Assembly: GCA_028554755.1 (NCBI GenBank)
Contig: JAPTOF010000011.1
Span: forward strand, 2,756,501 to 2,820,500
Origin: Cordia subcordata
Taxonomy: Eukaryota > Streptophyta > Magnoliopsida > Boraginales > Cordiaceae
Reading direction: 5' to 3'
Length of the DNA: 64,000 nucleotides
This document shows, piece after piece, positions 31,931 through 44,700 of the stretch. Position 1 is the first letter of the stretch. Each line of letters begins with the position of its first letter. The translations under genes and the position numbers were made by a program. The notes below the pieces were generated by a model. It searched no databases, had not been told where the DNA came from, and saw only the letters and a list, made by a program, of their open reading frames with translations.

Positions 31931-34125
31931 CATACCTAGTCACATTCGAGAGACCTACACTGACCACGCATTGTTAGATTTAAGGGCCAGTGTGAACCTC
32001 ACTCCCTTTTCTATTTGTTAGTAGCTAGGTATAGGCCATTTATCACCCACTCATGTCACACTCCAGCTAGCTAATAGATCTGAGCGTAGACTGAGAGGTG
32101 TAGCTAAGGATGTTATGGTTTAGGTTGGTGAGTTCGTGTACCCAATAGATTTCATAGTTTTAGATATGGACTCTATCTTTAACATTAAGTAAGCTACACT
32201 CGTTCTTCTAGGTCGCTCCTTCCTTACCACATTTGATATAAGTGATCTATTGTAAATTAGGGTTGTTAGAAATTAAGTTTAGGAATCTGAAGTGCACTAT
32301 GAAGGTAGCAGAGGCTGTGATTAGAGTGAGTATGGGTGGAGAAGATGAGAAAGATTGTTTCATGATTAATGTGATAGAATTATGTGTTGAGAACCATGTT
32401 GAGGAAACCATGATTAATAGTGATGAATTAAGAGAGCTTGAGGATATTTTAGAGATCTTTAACTTAGAGTCCTTTGTAAAGAGATGTATAGCTTCTACTT
32501 CCATAGTTGATGATTCTAGGATTGAGTAGTCATTTGAGGTCACTCATTCCATTCTTATTTCTAGATATGATCATTATGGTAATGAGATTAACCTCTTTTT
32601 GGTTAGGCATGCCCTATCTTTAGAGTTCAGACCCCTTCCTAAGCATTTGAAGTGTGCATTCTTAGGACTTGATGAGACTGTTCCTATTATCATAACTTCA
32701 GGTTTGTCCAGTGAGCACAAGAAGAGTCTATTGAGTATCCTTAGAGGCCATAGTGTGGAAGATTGAAGATTTGAGAGCTATAAATCCTTTTTGTATGCAC
32801 AGGATTTATCTTGAGAATGGAGCAATTTCTTCAAGAGAGATGCAGAGGAGACCAAACCCACACATGTCTGAGGTTGTTAGAAAAGAGGTCATTAAGTTAT
32901 TAGATACAAGTATCATTTATTCTATCTTTAATAGTGAATAGTCAGTCCAATTATGGTTGTACTGAAGAAGTCAGGGATCATAGTAGTTGAGAATGAGATA
33001 GGAGAGCTTAATCTGACTCGTACACCCACAAGTTGAAAAGTTTGCATAGATTATTGGAAGCTTAACTCTAAAACTAGAAAGGATCATTTCCCTTTACCCT
33101 TCCATGATCAGATTTTAGATAGGGTAGTTAGGCATAGTTGCTAGTGCTTCTTAGACAGGTGTTTAAGGTATAATCAGGTCCCCGTGTTTCCCAAGGACCA
33201 GGACAATACCACTTTCACTTGCTCTTATGGAACATTTGCTTATAAAAGAATGCCTTTTAGTCTTTGTAATGCACCAACTACTTTTCAAAGGTGTATGATA
33301 GTCATCTTCAGTGACATGATTGAGAAACACTTGGAGATCATTATGGATGATTTCTCAATCTTTGAGGATAGCTTTAATAAGTGCCTTAGACACTTATCTT
33401 TAGTGTTAGACCAATGTGTTGAGATGAATTAGGTGCTTAGTTAGGAGAAATCTCATTTCATGGTTCAAATAGGCATAATCTTGCGTCATGTTGTATCTTC
33501 TAATGGTATTCAAGCTGACCCCACCAAGGTAGAGCTTATAGAGAAGTTTCCTATTCCTAGGAGTGTTAAAGACATTAGATCCTTCCTTAGCCATGTAAGT
33601 TCCTGTAGGAGATTCATTAAGGATTTTAGTCACACTGCTCATCCATTGTCGAGATTTCTCATATGATATTCCCTTTGTCTTTGATGATGAGTATGTTATA
33701 GCATTTGGTAGGCGTATGTCCTTATTGTCCTCATCTCCTATTATCCAGCTTCCTGACTATAGCCTTCCATTTGAGATCTTGTGTGATACTTCACACTTTG
33801 CCAAAGGTATAGTGCTAGGTCAGCGTAAGGATAAGTTTCCTTATGTGATTTACTATGCTAACAAGACTCTAGATAATGCCCAGTAGAATTACACCACTAT
33901 TGAGAAGGAGCTTGTAGCTGTAGTGTTTGCACTTGATAAGTTTTGTCATTACATCCTTGGTTCAAAAGTCATTGGTTGATTAGATGGATGCTTCTCCTTT
34001 AGGAGTTTGAAGTGAAGATTAGAGATAAGAAGGGTAGTGAGCATTCATTTGTGGATCATTTATCTCATCTTGTGCATGATTCCCCTAGTGATTCCATCCT
34101 TTTTTGTGATTCCTTTCTTGATGAG
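31931..34125 (+). pseudogene. pol: Protease, RT and RNase H of element H (truncated pol)
   Basis: Protease loop DHALLDLRASVNLTP at about 31960-32005: DLG is changed to DLR. FIVLDMDS follows near 32150. RT: MSEVVRKEVIKLLDTSIIYS (32860), TFTCSYGTFAYKRMPFSLCN (33215), IMDD at 33340-33351 where relatives have FMDD, and DIRSFLSHVSSCRRFIKDFS (33570). RNase H: YSLPFEILCDTSHFAKGIVL and YYANKTLDNAQ, then TAG. It ends at CDSFLDE (34125), where the LTR of element I begins. Many Gln codons have become stops. Confidence 0.85.
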
Positions 34126-35978
34126 TGATGCATTGGTCTTGTGTGTACTTTTGCATTATATTTCTATACTTGTTTTGAGGTGTATTATGCTATATAAAGT
34201 TCATTAGTGTAGCTTTACATCACATTTGTACATATTAGGATTCAATTGTTCATAGTTAATTTTAAAGAGCAAACACTACAGTAAAGTGCACTTATATTGT
34301 GCTTTAGGTGAGTTTTGAAGAATTGTTTGGAGCTTAATGAAGATGGAGATGGCTTGGGAAAAGTTTCAAGAAGCATTTGAGGATGAAAAGTGGAAGAGAA
34401 TTGAGTTTGGAAGTTCCTAGGAGAAAGCAAAAGCAATCGAAAGCGAAATAGAGCAAAAGCAAAGCCAAAAGGGATGATTCTGGAAGAGCTGGTTGAGTGG
34501 CCTTCAGCTACCCAATCAACTAGTTCATTAGGGTAGAAAAACCAATGAACACCTTCCCTTGGTAGCTCAGTGGCCTTATGGTACCAGTAGGTGAGTTCTC
34601 TCAACCGGTAGTTTGCGATTTTTGGCTGTAAATGCCCCCTATTGGCCATTTTATGATTTTTAAGCCTTATTCCATCACACCTACTTCACCCTTTTAAAAC
34701 CCTAGCCCTCCATCACTCTTACCCATCTTACACATACTTATCCACATATATCAACACCTAGATTCAAGCTCTCTTTGGGAATTAACACTTGGAAATGTAG
34801 ATTGAACCAAAGATTGTAAAGAGGAAGCTAAGCATGAAAGGGACGAATCTCTTTCTCCTTTTCCACTTAGTTTCTTCTATGGTAGAGTAGATCTGTAGAG
34901 GTTGGTTAAAACTTGTATTATGGGTTAATATATTACTTTATTATTATGGGATATTTGACGAATTAATATATATGCTTTGTTTTTAGGGTTTTCAATAGGT
35001 ATTTTCTTACATGTCTATGTGTTTGGTGATATTCCTAAATGAAATAACATATATATTTTGAAGCTTTCTTGCTATTAATCACTTCCATATCTTTATTTAA
35101 GAATATCTATGTGTTCATATGAAGAATTTGTGGAGTGGGTAATGCATTCATATATGTCTATGTGTGTGTTTACATGCCTTAAAAGCAAAGCATTCTTCAA
35201 TAGCATACATATTGGTTCTTGTTGCTTAATATGTTGTAATCCAAGCATGTGTATGTGTTTGGTAGTTGAATATGTTTGTGCTCACAAATGTCATGCCCTA
35301 AACTTGAGCTTTAATGCTTAACCCATTACTGTGATGCATGATTAATGGCACTTAACTAAAGATTGGACTTAGTTGAGCCTTATATAGCTTTATACCTAGC
35401 TAATAGGTTTTTGGCTTAGTTTGATTCACCTTAGATAGACTAGGTTTCGGCTTTAAACCTAGCCAATGGTTTAGACACTAGAGTGGATTCAATCAACATC
35501 ACTTAGAAGACTAGTTAACTAGCCTAGACCACGCTATACTCTAGGGACTATTGACCTAGGGTTACACTTGCATCGAGACCTAATAGATAATAAGGTAGCT
35601 AATTAGGATTCTAGAAAAGCAACCTTAAAATCAAATTGATCAAGTAATCTGTTAACAAGAGAGTCTTAGGTCACCCATAATCAAGTGTAGGTCACCCCTA
35701 ATTCCCAATTTCTTTACTTGTTTCCCTTAGTTAGTTTGTTTCTTCCATTTCCCATTTCATTTAGATCAGGTTTAGCTTTCCTTGAGCTCTATTCAATCTG
35801 AAACCCCAAAAATTGGTAGTTTAGGACTTAGTGTAGCTTTCTAGGGCACGCATAACTCATAATCATTCCCCATTCACATCTCTCTGAGGAATACGACCCT
35901 CTTCTTGGATGTTAGGCTACTAATGACTTGTGCACTTCCAGGCTAAATTTTAAAGTTTGTGCTTGGAATTTGCAATCA
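34126..35978 (+). mobile_element. 5' LTR of element I
   Basis: Starts tgatgcattggtc inside the pol of element H and ends tttgcaatca, followed by a degraded PBS. Contains half-sites such as tcaaccggtag (about 34596), spaced tctatgtgt motifs (near 35108, 35158, 35250), ggctttaaacctagcc (35451) and a partial CCTAGG block (35530-35600). The TATA box is decayed. Confidence 0.78.
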
Positions 35979-35984
35979 AGTTTT

Positions 35985-36002
35985 TTGTATTGTTGACAGG
36001 GA
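35985..36002 (+). other. Degraded primer-binding site (element I)
   Basis: ttgtattgttgacaggga, 11 of 18 to the tRNA-Asp complement, at the right spacing from the LTR end. Supported mainly by position. Confidence 0.45.
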
Positions 36003-36284
36003 GGAACGGTTGGTTTGGTTTCTTCATTTGTGTGTTTTAGATAGTTGTTTTATTTGCTTCTCTTGCTTATTTTGTTGTAGTAGGTTATTATCTTGCTTTT
36101 CATTTGGATATTTTGCTACCTTGTGTTTACTTTTATTTCTTAGCTTGGAATGTTTGTTGAGTTTGTTTATTTTGAGTTGTCTTTCTTTTATTTTTAGTAG
36201 TTTCTTAAGTTTGTTGTTTATTTGTAGTAGATTTAGGACTTTGTGAAGTATTAAGGGTTGTGAAGTAGAAGGCAAATAGAGTAG

Positions 36285-36858
36285 GTGTTGTATGCTTGGA
36301 GGCGTTCCCTTGGAAATCCCTCAGTTCCTTTAAATCCCGAACCCAAAAGAATAGTTCACCATCTTCAGAATCGAGGAGATCTTTTAGGAGAAATGATCAA
36401 TCCTGTTAATCCTTCTTCTATTCCCTCTATGCCTCCCATTTCTTCACATGAGCACCATGGGCATCCACATGCCCAAAAGCCCTTTAGGCCTGACCCTCCT
36501 TTTGAAGATGAGCTTAAGCTTAGGTAATACTTCCTTCCTAATGCATTTAAGCTTAAGTTAGCCATTCACACTCTAGGGTTAGGGGAAGTGAACTTTGAAA
36601 TCAAGCAGAGCACATTAACCATGCTCCCTTCCATTTATAGGAGGAGTATGAGAGTCCTTTGGCCTATGTAACGAATTTTGTGGAAATTTACTCCACTTTT
36701 CATTTTCTTAACGTGCCTCAAGAATTCATTTACCTTAAATTGTTCCCATTTTTGTTGAAGGATAAAGCAAAACAATGGCTTTATTCCTTACCTAGCAGTT
36801 TCATTATGTTGTGGGATGAGCTCTAATCACATTTTTATCAAAGGTTCTTCCCTATGGC
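36285..36858 (+). pseudogene. gag: Gag N-terminal part of element I
   Basis: WRRSLGNPSVPLNPEPKRIV opens gag as in element E. EHHGHPHAQKPFRPDPPFED follows, then, with stops, LAIHTLGLGEVNFEIK, FLLKDKAKQWLYSLP and the FYQRFFPMA stretch. It stops at 36858, where a minus-strand LTR begins. The T-rich leader 36003-36284 precedes it. The continuation of this gag is probably at 49784, but about 100 codons are missing between. Confidence 0.75.
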
Positions 36859-38222
36859 TATCTAGAGATGTAAGCCCTAAAGACCTACAAGCGCACAAAT
36901 CAGTGCAATATAGTGTGTACGAGGGCGATTTTTGAACCACAGGTAGGCTAATGTGTGGAAAGAATCCTAACCATATGTGTCCTAGAAGGTGCCTAAAAGA
37001 AAACCTAAACTAAGCATATCTTTTGGGTTTTAGATTAGCGGGACTCAAGGAAGAAATAGAACTACACTATGGGAATTGAGAATTGAAAATGGGCAGGCAA
37101 ACTAATCTAGAGGGTAATTAACTAATAGAAAGGGTGTTAGAATGACTCTGCTTGCTGATGGGTGATTCTAGACTCTTATGCTATGGGATTATGGTAAATG
37201 GCTTAACTATAGGACGCTCTATAACTATGTTGCTATCTCGTATCCTAATTCATCCCTAGGACTTGGTGCAGGTCTTTCCCTAGGTGTGCACTCCTAGAGC
37301 TACAACGTGGTCCTTATGACCTAAGGCTATAGGAGGGACTAAAAGGCTTCATAGGTAACCTAGAATGAACCTACCCTAGCTTTCTAGACCATTGATTGGA
37401 CTTAAAACCAAGATGATTACTAAGGTTGACTAAACCTATCTGAACTCTTATTTGCTGAATTTAAAACTAAAGGGGGCTCAATCTAGGCTAGACCTAAATT
37501 GTGCATTATTATTCTGGGGTCACTATAGCGAGATTAAACTTATATGCACAATCCTACATATTCTAACCTATGGTGTGGTGAATATGTGGACCTTTTCACT
37601 ACCAAAACATTGTCATGCTTGATTCACATCATTATTAGCAATTGGGTGCCAACATGTAGGCAATATTGGTGTTATACTCACTACAAAGCATGCTATTGCT
37701 CACATAGGGGTGAACAAAGCAATACCTACATCATACAATCCATAAAGAAACTCATAGACATGCTCGTAAGAAAGATTAGAGGTGTTTAATAGCAAATAAT
37801 CTCCAATTTATACACACACTACTCACATAGGCATTTAGTTAAACATATATACATGTATTCAAAAAAAGCCATTAAACATGAAAAACAAAGGATATATATA
37901 TATATATATATATATGCCATCAAAATCCTAAAGTATAAGTATGTTGAATCAACCCATTGCACAAGCTAAATCACCCTAATCAAGTCGACTCAAACATAAA
38001 TGTAAATAGGATGAAAGAGAGAATATGAAACTTCCTTTCCATCCTAGATATCCTTGTACAATATTTAAGCAAATCCTTACTGCAAAGGTGTTAAATCCTT
38101 CCAAACAAGCCTGAATCCAAGTGGATAATGTGTGAGATAGTTGAGATAGGGTTTGGTGTCTGTGTAAAGTGGTTATGAAGTGTATGTGAAATTGATTATT
38201 AATCATAGCAAAAATCAGGCAC
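36858..38222 (-). mobile_element. Gypsy LTR R, transcript-3' part (continues at 49335-49783)
   Basis: Minus-oriented LTR starting (+ sense) near tatctagagatgtaagccc, with gcccgcaag-like and gtgtgtacgag motifs near its start, the CCTAGG block at 37245-37325, ggctttaaa-like motifs and an (AT)n tract at 37893-37914. It is cut at 38222 by element L and its promoter half is found beyond L. Confidence 0.7.
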
Positions 38223-40104
38223 TGATGTGTTACGTTTTTTTGTGTATTTGAACTATTATTTGTCTATATTTTGGAGGTGTATTAAGCTTAAATATTTGCA
38301 TTAGTGTAGTACTTGTGCTAGGTATAGGCTTAAGCGTATACAACTGTACATAGTCGAGTTTAAAAGGTAAATGCTACATTAATGGCTTGTTTTGGATGTT
38401 ATAGGTGAGATTGAGGATTGTTTGAAGATCAACGAAGATGGAGATAGTTTGAGCAAAGATTGGAAGCATAATTGAAGATGAAAAATGGAAGAAAATTAAG
38501 TTTGAAGGCTTCTGGACAAAGGTCAAGACAATTGGAAGCAAAACAGAGCAAAAACGAAGCCAAAAGAGAGCAAATAGGCACTACCAAAACACTAGCTTTA
38601 AAGTACCGGTGCACCGGCTCACTATTTCTCCAAAAATAGAGAGCAAGTTTCTACGACCGGAATAGAGGCCTTTTGGTACCGGTGCTCCGGTTAAGCATTC
38701 CGGTAGTCACAGAAATTAGCTATATAAGCCCGCTTTCGGTAATTTTTAAAGGAGAATAAGAAATATTCTTCCACACCCATCTCCCAAACCCTAATTCCTC
38801 TTTCACCAACCTTTATCACACGCACACTTACACACTTTTCACCTAGTTTTAAGCTCATTTGGAGGGTTTTAAACACTTGGATTGAAGTCTACTCAAGGAT
38901 TTTGTACAAGAATTACTAGGATAGAAGGGGAGTTTTCGATTCTCTCTTTTATCCATATTTTATTATGTTTGAGTAGATTTGTTTAAGGTGATAACACTTG
39001 TGTAATGGGTTGATTCTATGCTTCTATATTATTATGGGATTCAATGGCTTAATGTATATACATATGATAGGTTTTTCTTATTTCAATGGCTATTACTCAA
39101 TCCATGTCTAGGTATTTGATAATATGCCTATGAGAGTTGCAGATGTATTAATTGAAGTCTAATTGCTACTAAATACCTCTAGTCCATTCTATAATCATGT
39201 CTATGTATTTATGTGTAGATCTTATGAAGTGGGTAATGCTCATATTCATGTCCATGTGAATGTTTGCATGCCTAGTAGTAAATATGACATCAATATTGCA
39301 AACATGTTGGTTCAAAAGTGCTTTTAATGATGTAATCCGATCATGACCATGTTTGGTAGCCAAATAGGTCCCTTTATTTGCAAACACCTTGCCTTAGAAC
39401 ATGTATGAATGCGTTAATAGGTCAAATCCCGTTATTGTGACCCTAGAATGACGAAGCATAATTAAAGGCTAGTCTAAATCGAATCTTCTTTGGCTTTAAA
39501 TCCAGCCAATAGGTTTTTAGGTAGATTTAGTCGACTCTAACGACACTAGGCCTTGGCTTTGAATCTAGCCAATGATTTACGTACTAGGGTAGGTTTTTTC
39601 TAGGTCACCTAGGAAGCTAGTTAGTCATTCTTAAGGCCCTAAGTCAGAAGGACCACGCCGTAGCTCTAGGAGATGCCACCTAGGGACGAACCCGCACCGA
39701 GTCCTAGGGAGAAATTCGGATATTAACTAACCAACCTAGTAAAAGAGAAATTGATGATTAAGCCATTCCATGTAATCCCATAGTATTGGAGTCTAGGATC
39801 ATCCATTGACAAGTAGATGTCACCTTAATCCTTTCCATTTGTTAGCTCTCTCTAGATAGCTTGTCTCTAAATTTTCTATTCCTATAGTGTAGTTTTATTT
39901 TCTTTAGCTAGAGCTCCCGACTATCCAAAAACACCAAAAATAGTTAGTTTAAGTTTCCTTTTTATGATTCTCTATGACACACATGTAGAATCCATCCTAC
40001 AACATAGCCTCCATGTGGTTCAACATCCATTCTCGCACACACTACACTGCATCGATCCGTATGCTTGCGGGTTTTCAGAGCTTGCACTTGAGAGATGACT
40101 ATCA
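38223..40104 (+). mobile_element. 5' LTR of element L
   Basis: Starts tgatgtgttacg, ends gatgactatca. Carries palindrome ccggtgcaccgg (38606-38617), TATA box (38721-38728), spaced tgtctatgt motifs, two ggctttaaa/ggctttgaa dyads (39494 and 39553) and the CCTAGG block (39640-39712). Confidence 0.85.
38606..38730 (+). promoter_or_regulatory. LTR core promoter of element L (5' copy)
   Basis: ccggtgcaccgg at 38606-38617 and ccggtgctccgg at 38679-38690, with single half-sites between and after, then TATA box tatataag at 38721-38728. Confidence 0.6.
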
Positions 40105-40109
40105 AGTTC

Positions 40110-40127
40110 TTGCGCCGTTGTCGGGGA
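40110..40127 (+). other. Primer-binding site, tRNA-Asp type (element L)
   Basis: ttgcgccgttgtcgggga, 16 of 18 to the tRNA-Asp complement, five bases after the LTR end. The T-rich leader 40128-40383 follows. Confidence 0.8.
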
Positions 40128-40383
40128 GGCACGGTGGTTTGCATTCTTTGTTTCTTTGTTTTGGTAGTTGCTTGTCTTGTTTTCTTGCTTTTCCTTTATA
40201 GTTTGGTTAGTTCTTGCATATTTTGTTTATTGTTTATATTATCTTTCTTTAGTTCTTGTTTATCTATTTTAGCTTTTGTTTTTGTTTTTAATAGACTTTC
40301 TAGGATTGTGGTTTGTTTGTTGTAGTTTTAGAAATATTGAAGTTTTCGGAGGTTGAAGTGGTCGAAGTTAGGATAGTTTGTGC

Positions 40384-42593
40384 ATGCTTGGTATCCCTTA
40401 GAAACCGCTAGTTACTTTTAATCCTGAACCTGATAGAGTTGCTAGACATCTTAGGAATTTAAGAGATCTTCTTGAGGAGATAGCCGATCCCAATCATCCT
40501 CCTAATCCTCCCATTTCGCCAATGAATCCCATTCCACCTCATGATCACCATGGGCATCAAGCCCAAGATCATTTTAGACGAGAACCCCATAGATTGGATC
40601 CACATATAGATGAGGAACCCACTCTTAGGCAATTATTTATCCCCGAAGCGTTTGAGCCTAATTTGGCAGTTCAAATTCTGGGTTTGGGGGAGACGAACTT
40701 CGAGATTAAGCCTAATATGTTGGCCATGCTTCCTTCCTTTTATGGGAGAAGTAATGAGAGTCCTTTAGAGCATATTACTGATTTTGTTGAGATGAGTTCC
40801 ACTCTCTATGTCCCCAATGTCTCCCAAGAGGTCATACGTCTAAGATTGTTTCCTTTCTCTCTTAAGGATAAGACTAAGGCTTGCTTGCATTCCTTACCTA
40901 GTGCTTGCATTACTACATGGGCTGAGCTTCAATCTAAGTTTTTTCAAAAATTTTATCGTATGGCCAAGATGGCTAACCTTAGGACAACCATTATGACTTC
41001 CTCCCAACATGATCAAGAATCCTTTCATGAGGCTTGGGAGAGGTTCAAGGATCTTCTTAAACATTGTCCACATCCTTTCATGAGGCTTGGGAGAGGTTCA
41101 AGGATCTTCTTAGACATTGTCCACACCACGGGTATGGCCATCATGACCTATTGCAATATTTCTTTCCAGGTTTAAATGAACAAAATAGGATGATGGTCAA
41201 TGCCGACTTTAGTGGTGGCTTCTATCTTTTGAGACCAACTGAGGCATGGGAGAAAATAGAGTTGATGGCCAAAAATTCTTTTCAAAATTTTGCTATCGAA
41301 AGGTCTAGTCGGGGAGGTAACAAGAGAAGAGTTAGTGAGGTTGGAGTTTCTTTAGATTTACTCGATAAAGTTGAGGCATTGACGAATAAGCTAGATCAAT
41401 TCATTTCTTTGTCTCTTTCATCCTAAGGTCATAGGACTAGTTCCACAGGTTTTTCCTCTACCCCTTTAGTTGTTGAAGTTTGTGCATTATGTTCCGAGTC
41501 ATCTCATGAGATCATAGCTTGCCCTTTAGCATCTCAATTTCCTGAATTCATGAAAGTGTAAGTGTGTACTACACAAGGTTATTCTGGTGAGTATAATCTA
41601 TACTCGAACACATATAATTCGGGTTAGAAGGACAACCCAAAATTTTCTTGGAGACAAGGTCAGCATAAGTCTAGTTCACATCCTTAGGTTCCGCCTCATC
41701 AACAACCCCGTCCTGAATATACCCTAGGTTTCTATCATCTTAATTAGCCCTGTCTCACTAGTGCTCCTCAACCTTAGGCTTTACCTACTCCTTCTTACAG
41801 CCAACCTCCTAGTAATGACATGATGAAGATAATACAGTTAATTCAGAACCAGTAGCAAGAATTGGCAAAAAATAAGTAGCAATTGGCAAGGTTTGAGGCA
41901 CAGTTAGGATAGATTGCTAGTCAGTTGAACGCTAGAGACCCTGGGAAATTGCCTTCTCAGCCAAAGGTGAACCCTAGAGTCTAGTCTTGTTCCTCTATCG
42001 ATACCACTTATCCCCCTCAGGCCCAGGCTAAGGCCGTTACCACTCTTAGGATTGGTAAGGTAGTGGATAATAGGGTAAGAGTTGACTTCACAGTGCCTGG
42101 ACGTAGTAGTCTTTTCGAGTTTAGAGAGTCACATAGTAGTCTTGTTGAGAGGGATTTCTAGAGAGGGTCCTGTTGAGAGAGTTGAGCCTACTAAAGACCA
42201 TGGAGAGAGTAGTACTTCCTGCCCTTATTGGGAGGGAAAGGAGCCTATTGATGATTCTCATGTGTCTAGAGATGCTGAGCCTAGAGTTCTCTTTCCATCT
42301 GCCTTATAGAGGCCTACACCTAATGAGAATTCTAGGTTTTTCAAGGTTTTAGAGCATCTTAAGGGCTTTAAGGTCAATCTTTCTTTGATAGATGTGATCC
42401 TTTCCATCCCCTCTTATTCTAAGTTCTTTAAGGATCTTTGTACAAAGAAACGTAAGTCATTGAACATTTCTAAGAAGGTGAGGGTTACGGAGAAGGTAAG
42501 TAGTATTTGTACTTCGGGCCTCCCACCTAAGATGAGTGAACCTAAAGCCTCACTATTCCTTGTAGGATCCGTGAGACCCAAATTGATCATGCC
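40384..42593 (+). pseudogene. gag: Gag of element L
   Basis: After a damaged start, a long frame reads VARHLRNLRDLLEEIADPNH, then from 40522 the capsid core: TNFEIKPNMLAMLPSFYGRS, RLRLFPFSLKDKTKACLHSL, WAELQSKFFQKFYRMAKMAN, ESFHEAWERFKDLLKHCPH. A 53-bp tandem duplication (41019-41124) shifts the frame; the second copy restores homology from 41064 through LLQYFFPGLNEQNRMMVNAD to LTNKLDQFISLSLSS. The zinc knuckle CALCSESSHEIIAC is intact at 41481-41522. Seven or so stops in the Gln-rich linker replace Gln codons seen in element E. Confidence 0.88.
41019..41124 (+). repeat. 53-bp tandem duplication in gag of element L
   Basis: 41019-41071 and 41072-41124 differ at one base. The unit covers the conserved SFHEAWERFKDLL region. 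As 53 is not a multiple of three it frameshifts gag. Near identity shows it is recent relative to other damage. Confidence 0.93.
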
Positions 42594-44700
42594 CTGATAG
42601 ATTTAAGATCTAGTGTGAAGTGTGAATCTCATTCCCTACTCCGTCTATCAGCAGCTAGGTCTAGGTGAGTTGTCCCCTACACATGTTACTCTTCAGCTAG
42701 CTGATAGATCCAAGCGTAGACCTAGAGGTGTGATAGAGGATGTTAAGGTATAGGTAGGTAAGTTTGTGTACCCTATTGACTTCATAATGTTAGATATGGA
42801 TTCCGAATATGACTCTAGACATTCGACACCCATTCTTCTAGGTCGCCCTTTCCTTGCCACTGTAGATGCCATTATTCATTGTAGGTCGAGGTTATTAGAG
42901 ATGAAATTTGGGAATTTGAGGTCTACCATGAAGGTTGCTGAGGCAGTGAATAGAGCTAGTATAGGAGAAGAGGATGGAGAAGAGTACTTTAAGGTTGATG
43001 TGATTGATTCTTGTGTCAAGGACTTTGTAGAGAGAACTATGACCGATAGAGGAGATTTGAGAAAATTTGAGGAATTGTTGAATAGCTTTGATTTAGACAC
43101 CTTAGAGCGGAAGTGTATAGCCTCTGCCTCCATAGTTGAGAGTCCCTTGATTGATAAGTCAATTGAGCTTAATCCTTCTAGTCTTGATTCTAGTGACTTC
43201 CCCATTGATGATGTTAAGGTTAAGTCCCTTTTGGTTAAGCCTAGCCCTTCTTTAGAGCTCAAATCCCTTCCTGATCATTTGAAGTATGCATTCCTAGGCC
43301 CCAGTGAGACCCTTCTGGTCATCAGAGCTTCCGATCTTTCTAGTGAGCATGAGGAGCGTCTATTAGAGGTTCTTAGGAAACATGGGTAGGCTATAGGGTG
43401 GAAAATTGATGATTTATGCATCGTATTCACCTTGAAGATGGAGCCATTCCTTCTAAGGAGATGCAAAGGAGGCTAAACCCACGCATAAGCGAAGTAGTTA
43501 AGAAAGAGATCATTAAGCCTTTAGATGCAGGCATTATCTATCCGATCTCTGATAGTGAGTGGGTTAGCCTGGTCCAAGTTGTCCCTAAGAAGTCTAGGAT
43601 CATGATTGTGGAGAATAAGAGAGGAGAGCTTACCCCTACACATATTCCCATAGGGTGAAGAGTTTGTATTGATTATAGAAAGCTTAACTCCAAAACTAGG
43701 AAGGATCATTTCCCATTGCCTTTTCTAGACTAGATAAAGTAGCTGGGCATAGCCACTATTATTTTCTAGATGGCTATTTAGGTTATAATTAGATTCCCGT
43801 GTTTCCCGAGGACCAGGAGAAAACCACCTTTACTTGTCCCTATGGCACTTTTGCCTATAGGAGTATGCCCTTTGGTCTATGTAATGCCCCAGTGATATTC
43901 AGAGATGTATGATGGCCATTTTTTGTGACATGATAGAGAATTATTTAGAGATTTTCATGGATGACTTCTCACTCTTTAGAGATAGTTTCGATGAGTGCTT
44001 GAGCTATCTCTCTTTCGTCTCAGATCGATATGTGGAGAAGAATCTAGTGTTGAGTTAGGAGAAATCCTTTTCATGGTGCAACATGGGATAGTGCTGGGTC
44101 ATGCTGTCTTATCTAATGGAATTCAAGTGACCCAGCTAAGATAGAATTAATTGAAAAGTTGCCTGTCCCTAAGTGTGTCAAGGATGTTAGATCTTTTCTA
44201 AGACATGCAGGATTCTACCGTAGGTTCATTAAGGATTTTAGTCAAATTGCATGTCTCCTGTCTAGGCTCCTACCAAAAGATGTCGCTTTTGACTTTGATG
44301 ATGAGTGTGTTAGGGCTTTCAATAGGCTTAAATCCTTATTGTCTACATCCTCAATTATCCAACCACCTAACTATAGTCTCCCATTTAAGGTTGTGTGATG
44401 CATCTAATTATGCGATAGGAGCTATTTTAGGTCAAAGGAAGGATAAGTTGCCCCATGTTGTGTACCATGCTAGCAAGACTCTTGATGAAGATCAAAAGAA
44501 CTATACCACCACGGAAAACGAGCTTCTAGTTGTAGTCTTCTCCCTTGACAAGTTTAGGTCGTACATCCCAGAGTCTAAGGTGATTGTATACGTCGATCAT
44601 GTGACGTTAAGGTATTTGTTAGCTAAGAAAAAATCTATACCCTGCTTGATTAGGTGTTTGTTCCTTTTTTAAGAGTTCGATGTTGAGATCCAGGATAAAA
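42594..44700 (+). pseudogene. pol: Protease, RT and RNase H of element L
   Basis: Protease loop IDLRSSV (DLG changed to DLR), followed by a gtgtgaagtgtgaa seven-base duplication that shifts the frame. YPIDFIMLDMDSEYDSRHST and ILLGRPFLATVDAIIHCRSR lie at 42769-42900. Pre-RT LPDHLKYAFLGPSETL is at 43270. RT: ISEVVKKEIIKPLDAGIIYP (43484), KSRIMIVENKRGE, DYRKLNSKTRKDHFPL, FMDDF at 43954-43968, DVRSFLRHAGFYRRFIKDFS (44186). RNase [61 protein letters not shown]. Multiple stops and slips. Confidence 0.88.

Larger units (their letters stand above)
27580..34125 (+). mobile_element. Athila-like gypsy element H, 5' part
   Basis: 5' LTR, tRNA-Asp-type PBS, leader, gag, protease, RT and RNase H on the + strand, cut at 34125 in the RNase H-integrase junction by the LTR of element I. 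Integrase and 3' LTR are not in the window. Very decayed: stops every few dozen codons. Confidence 0.85.
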
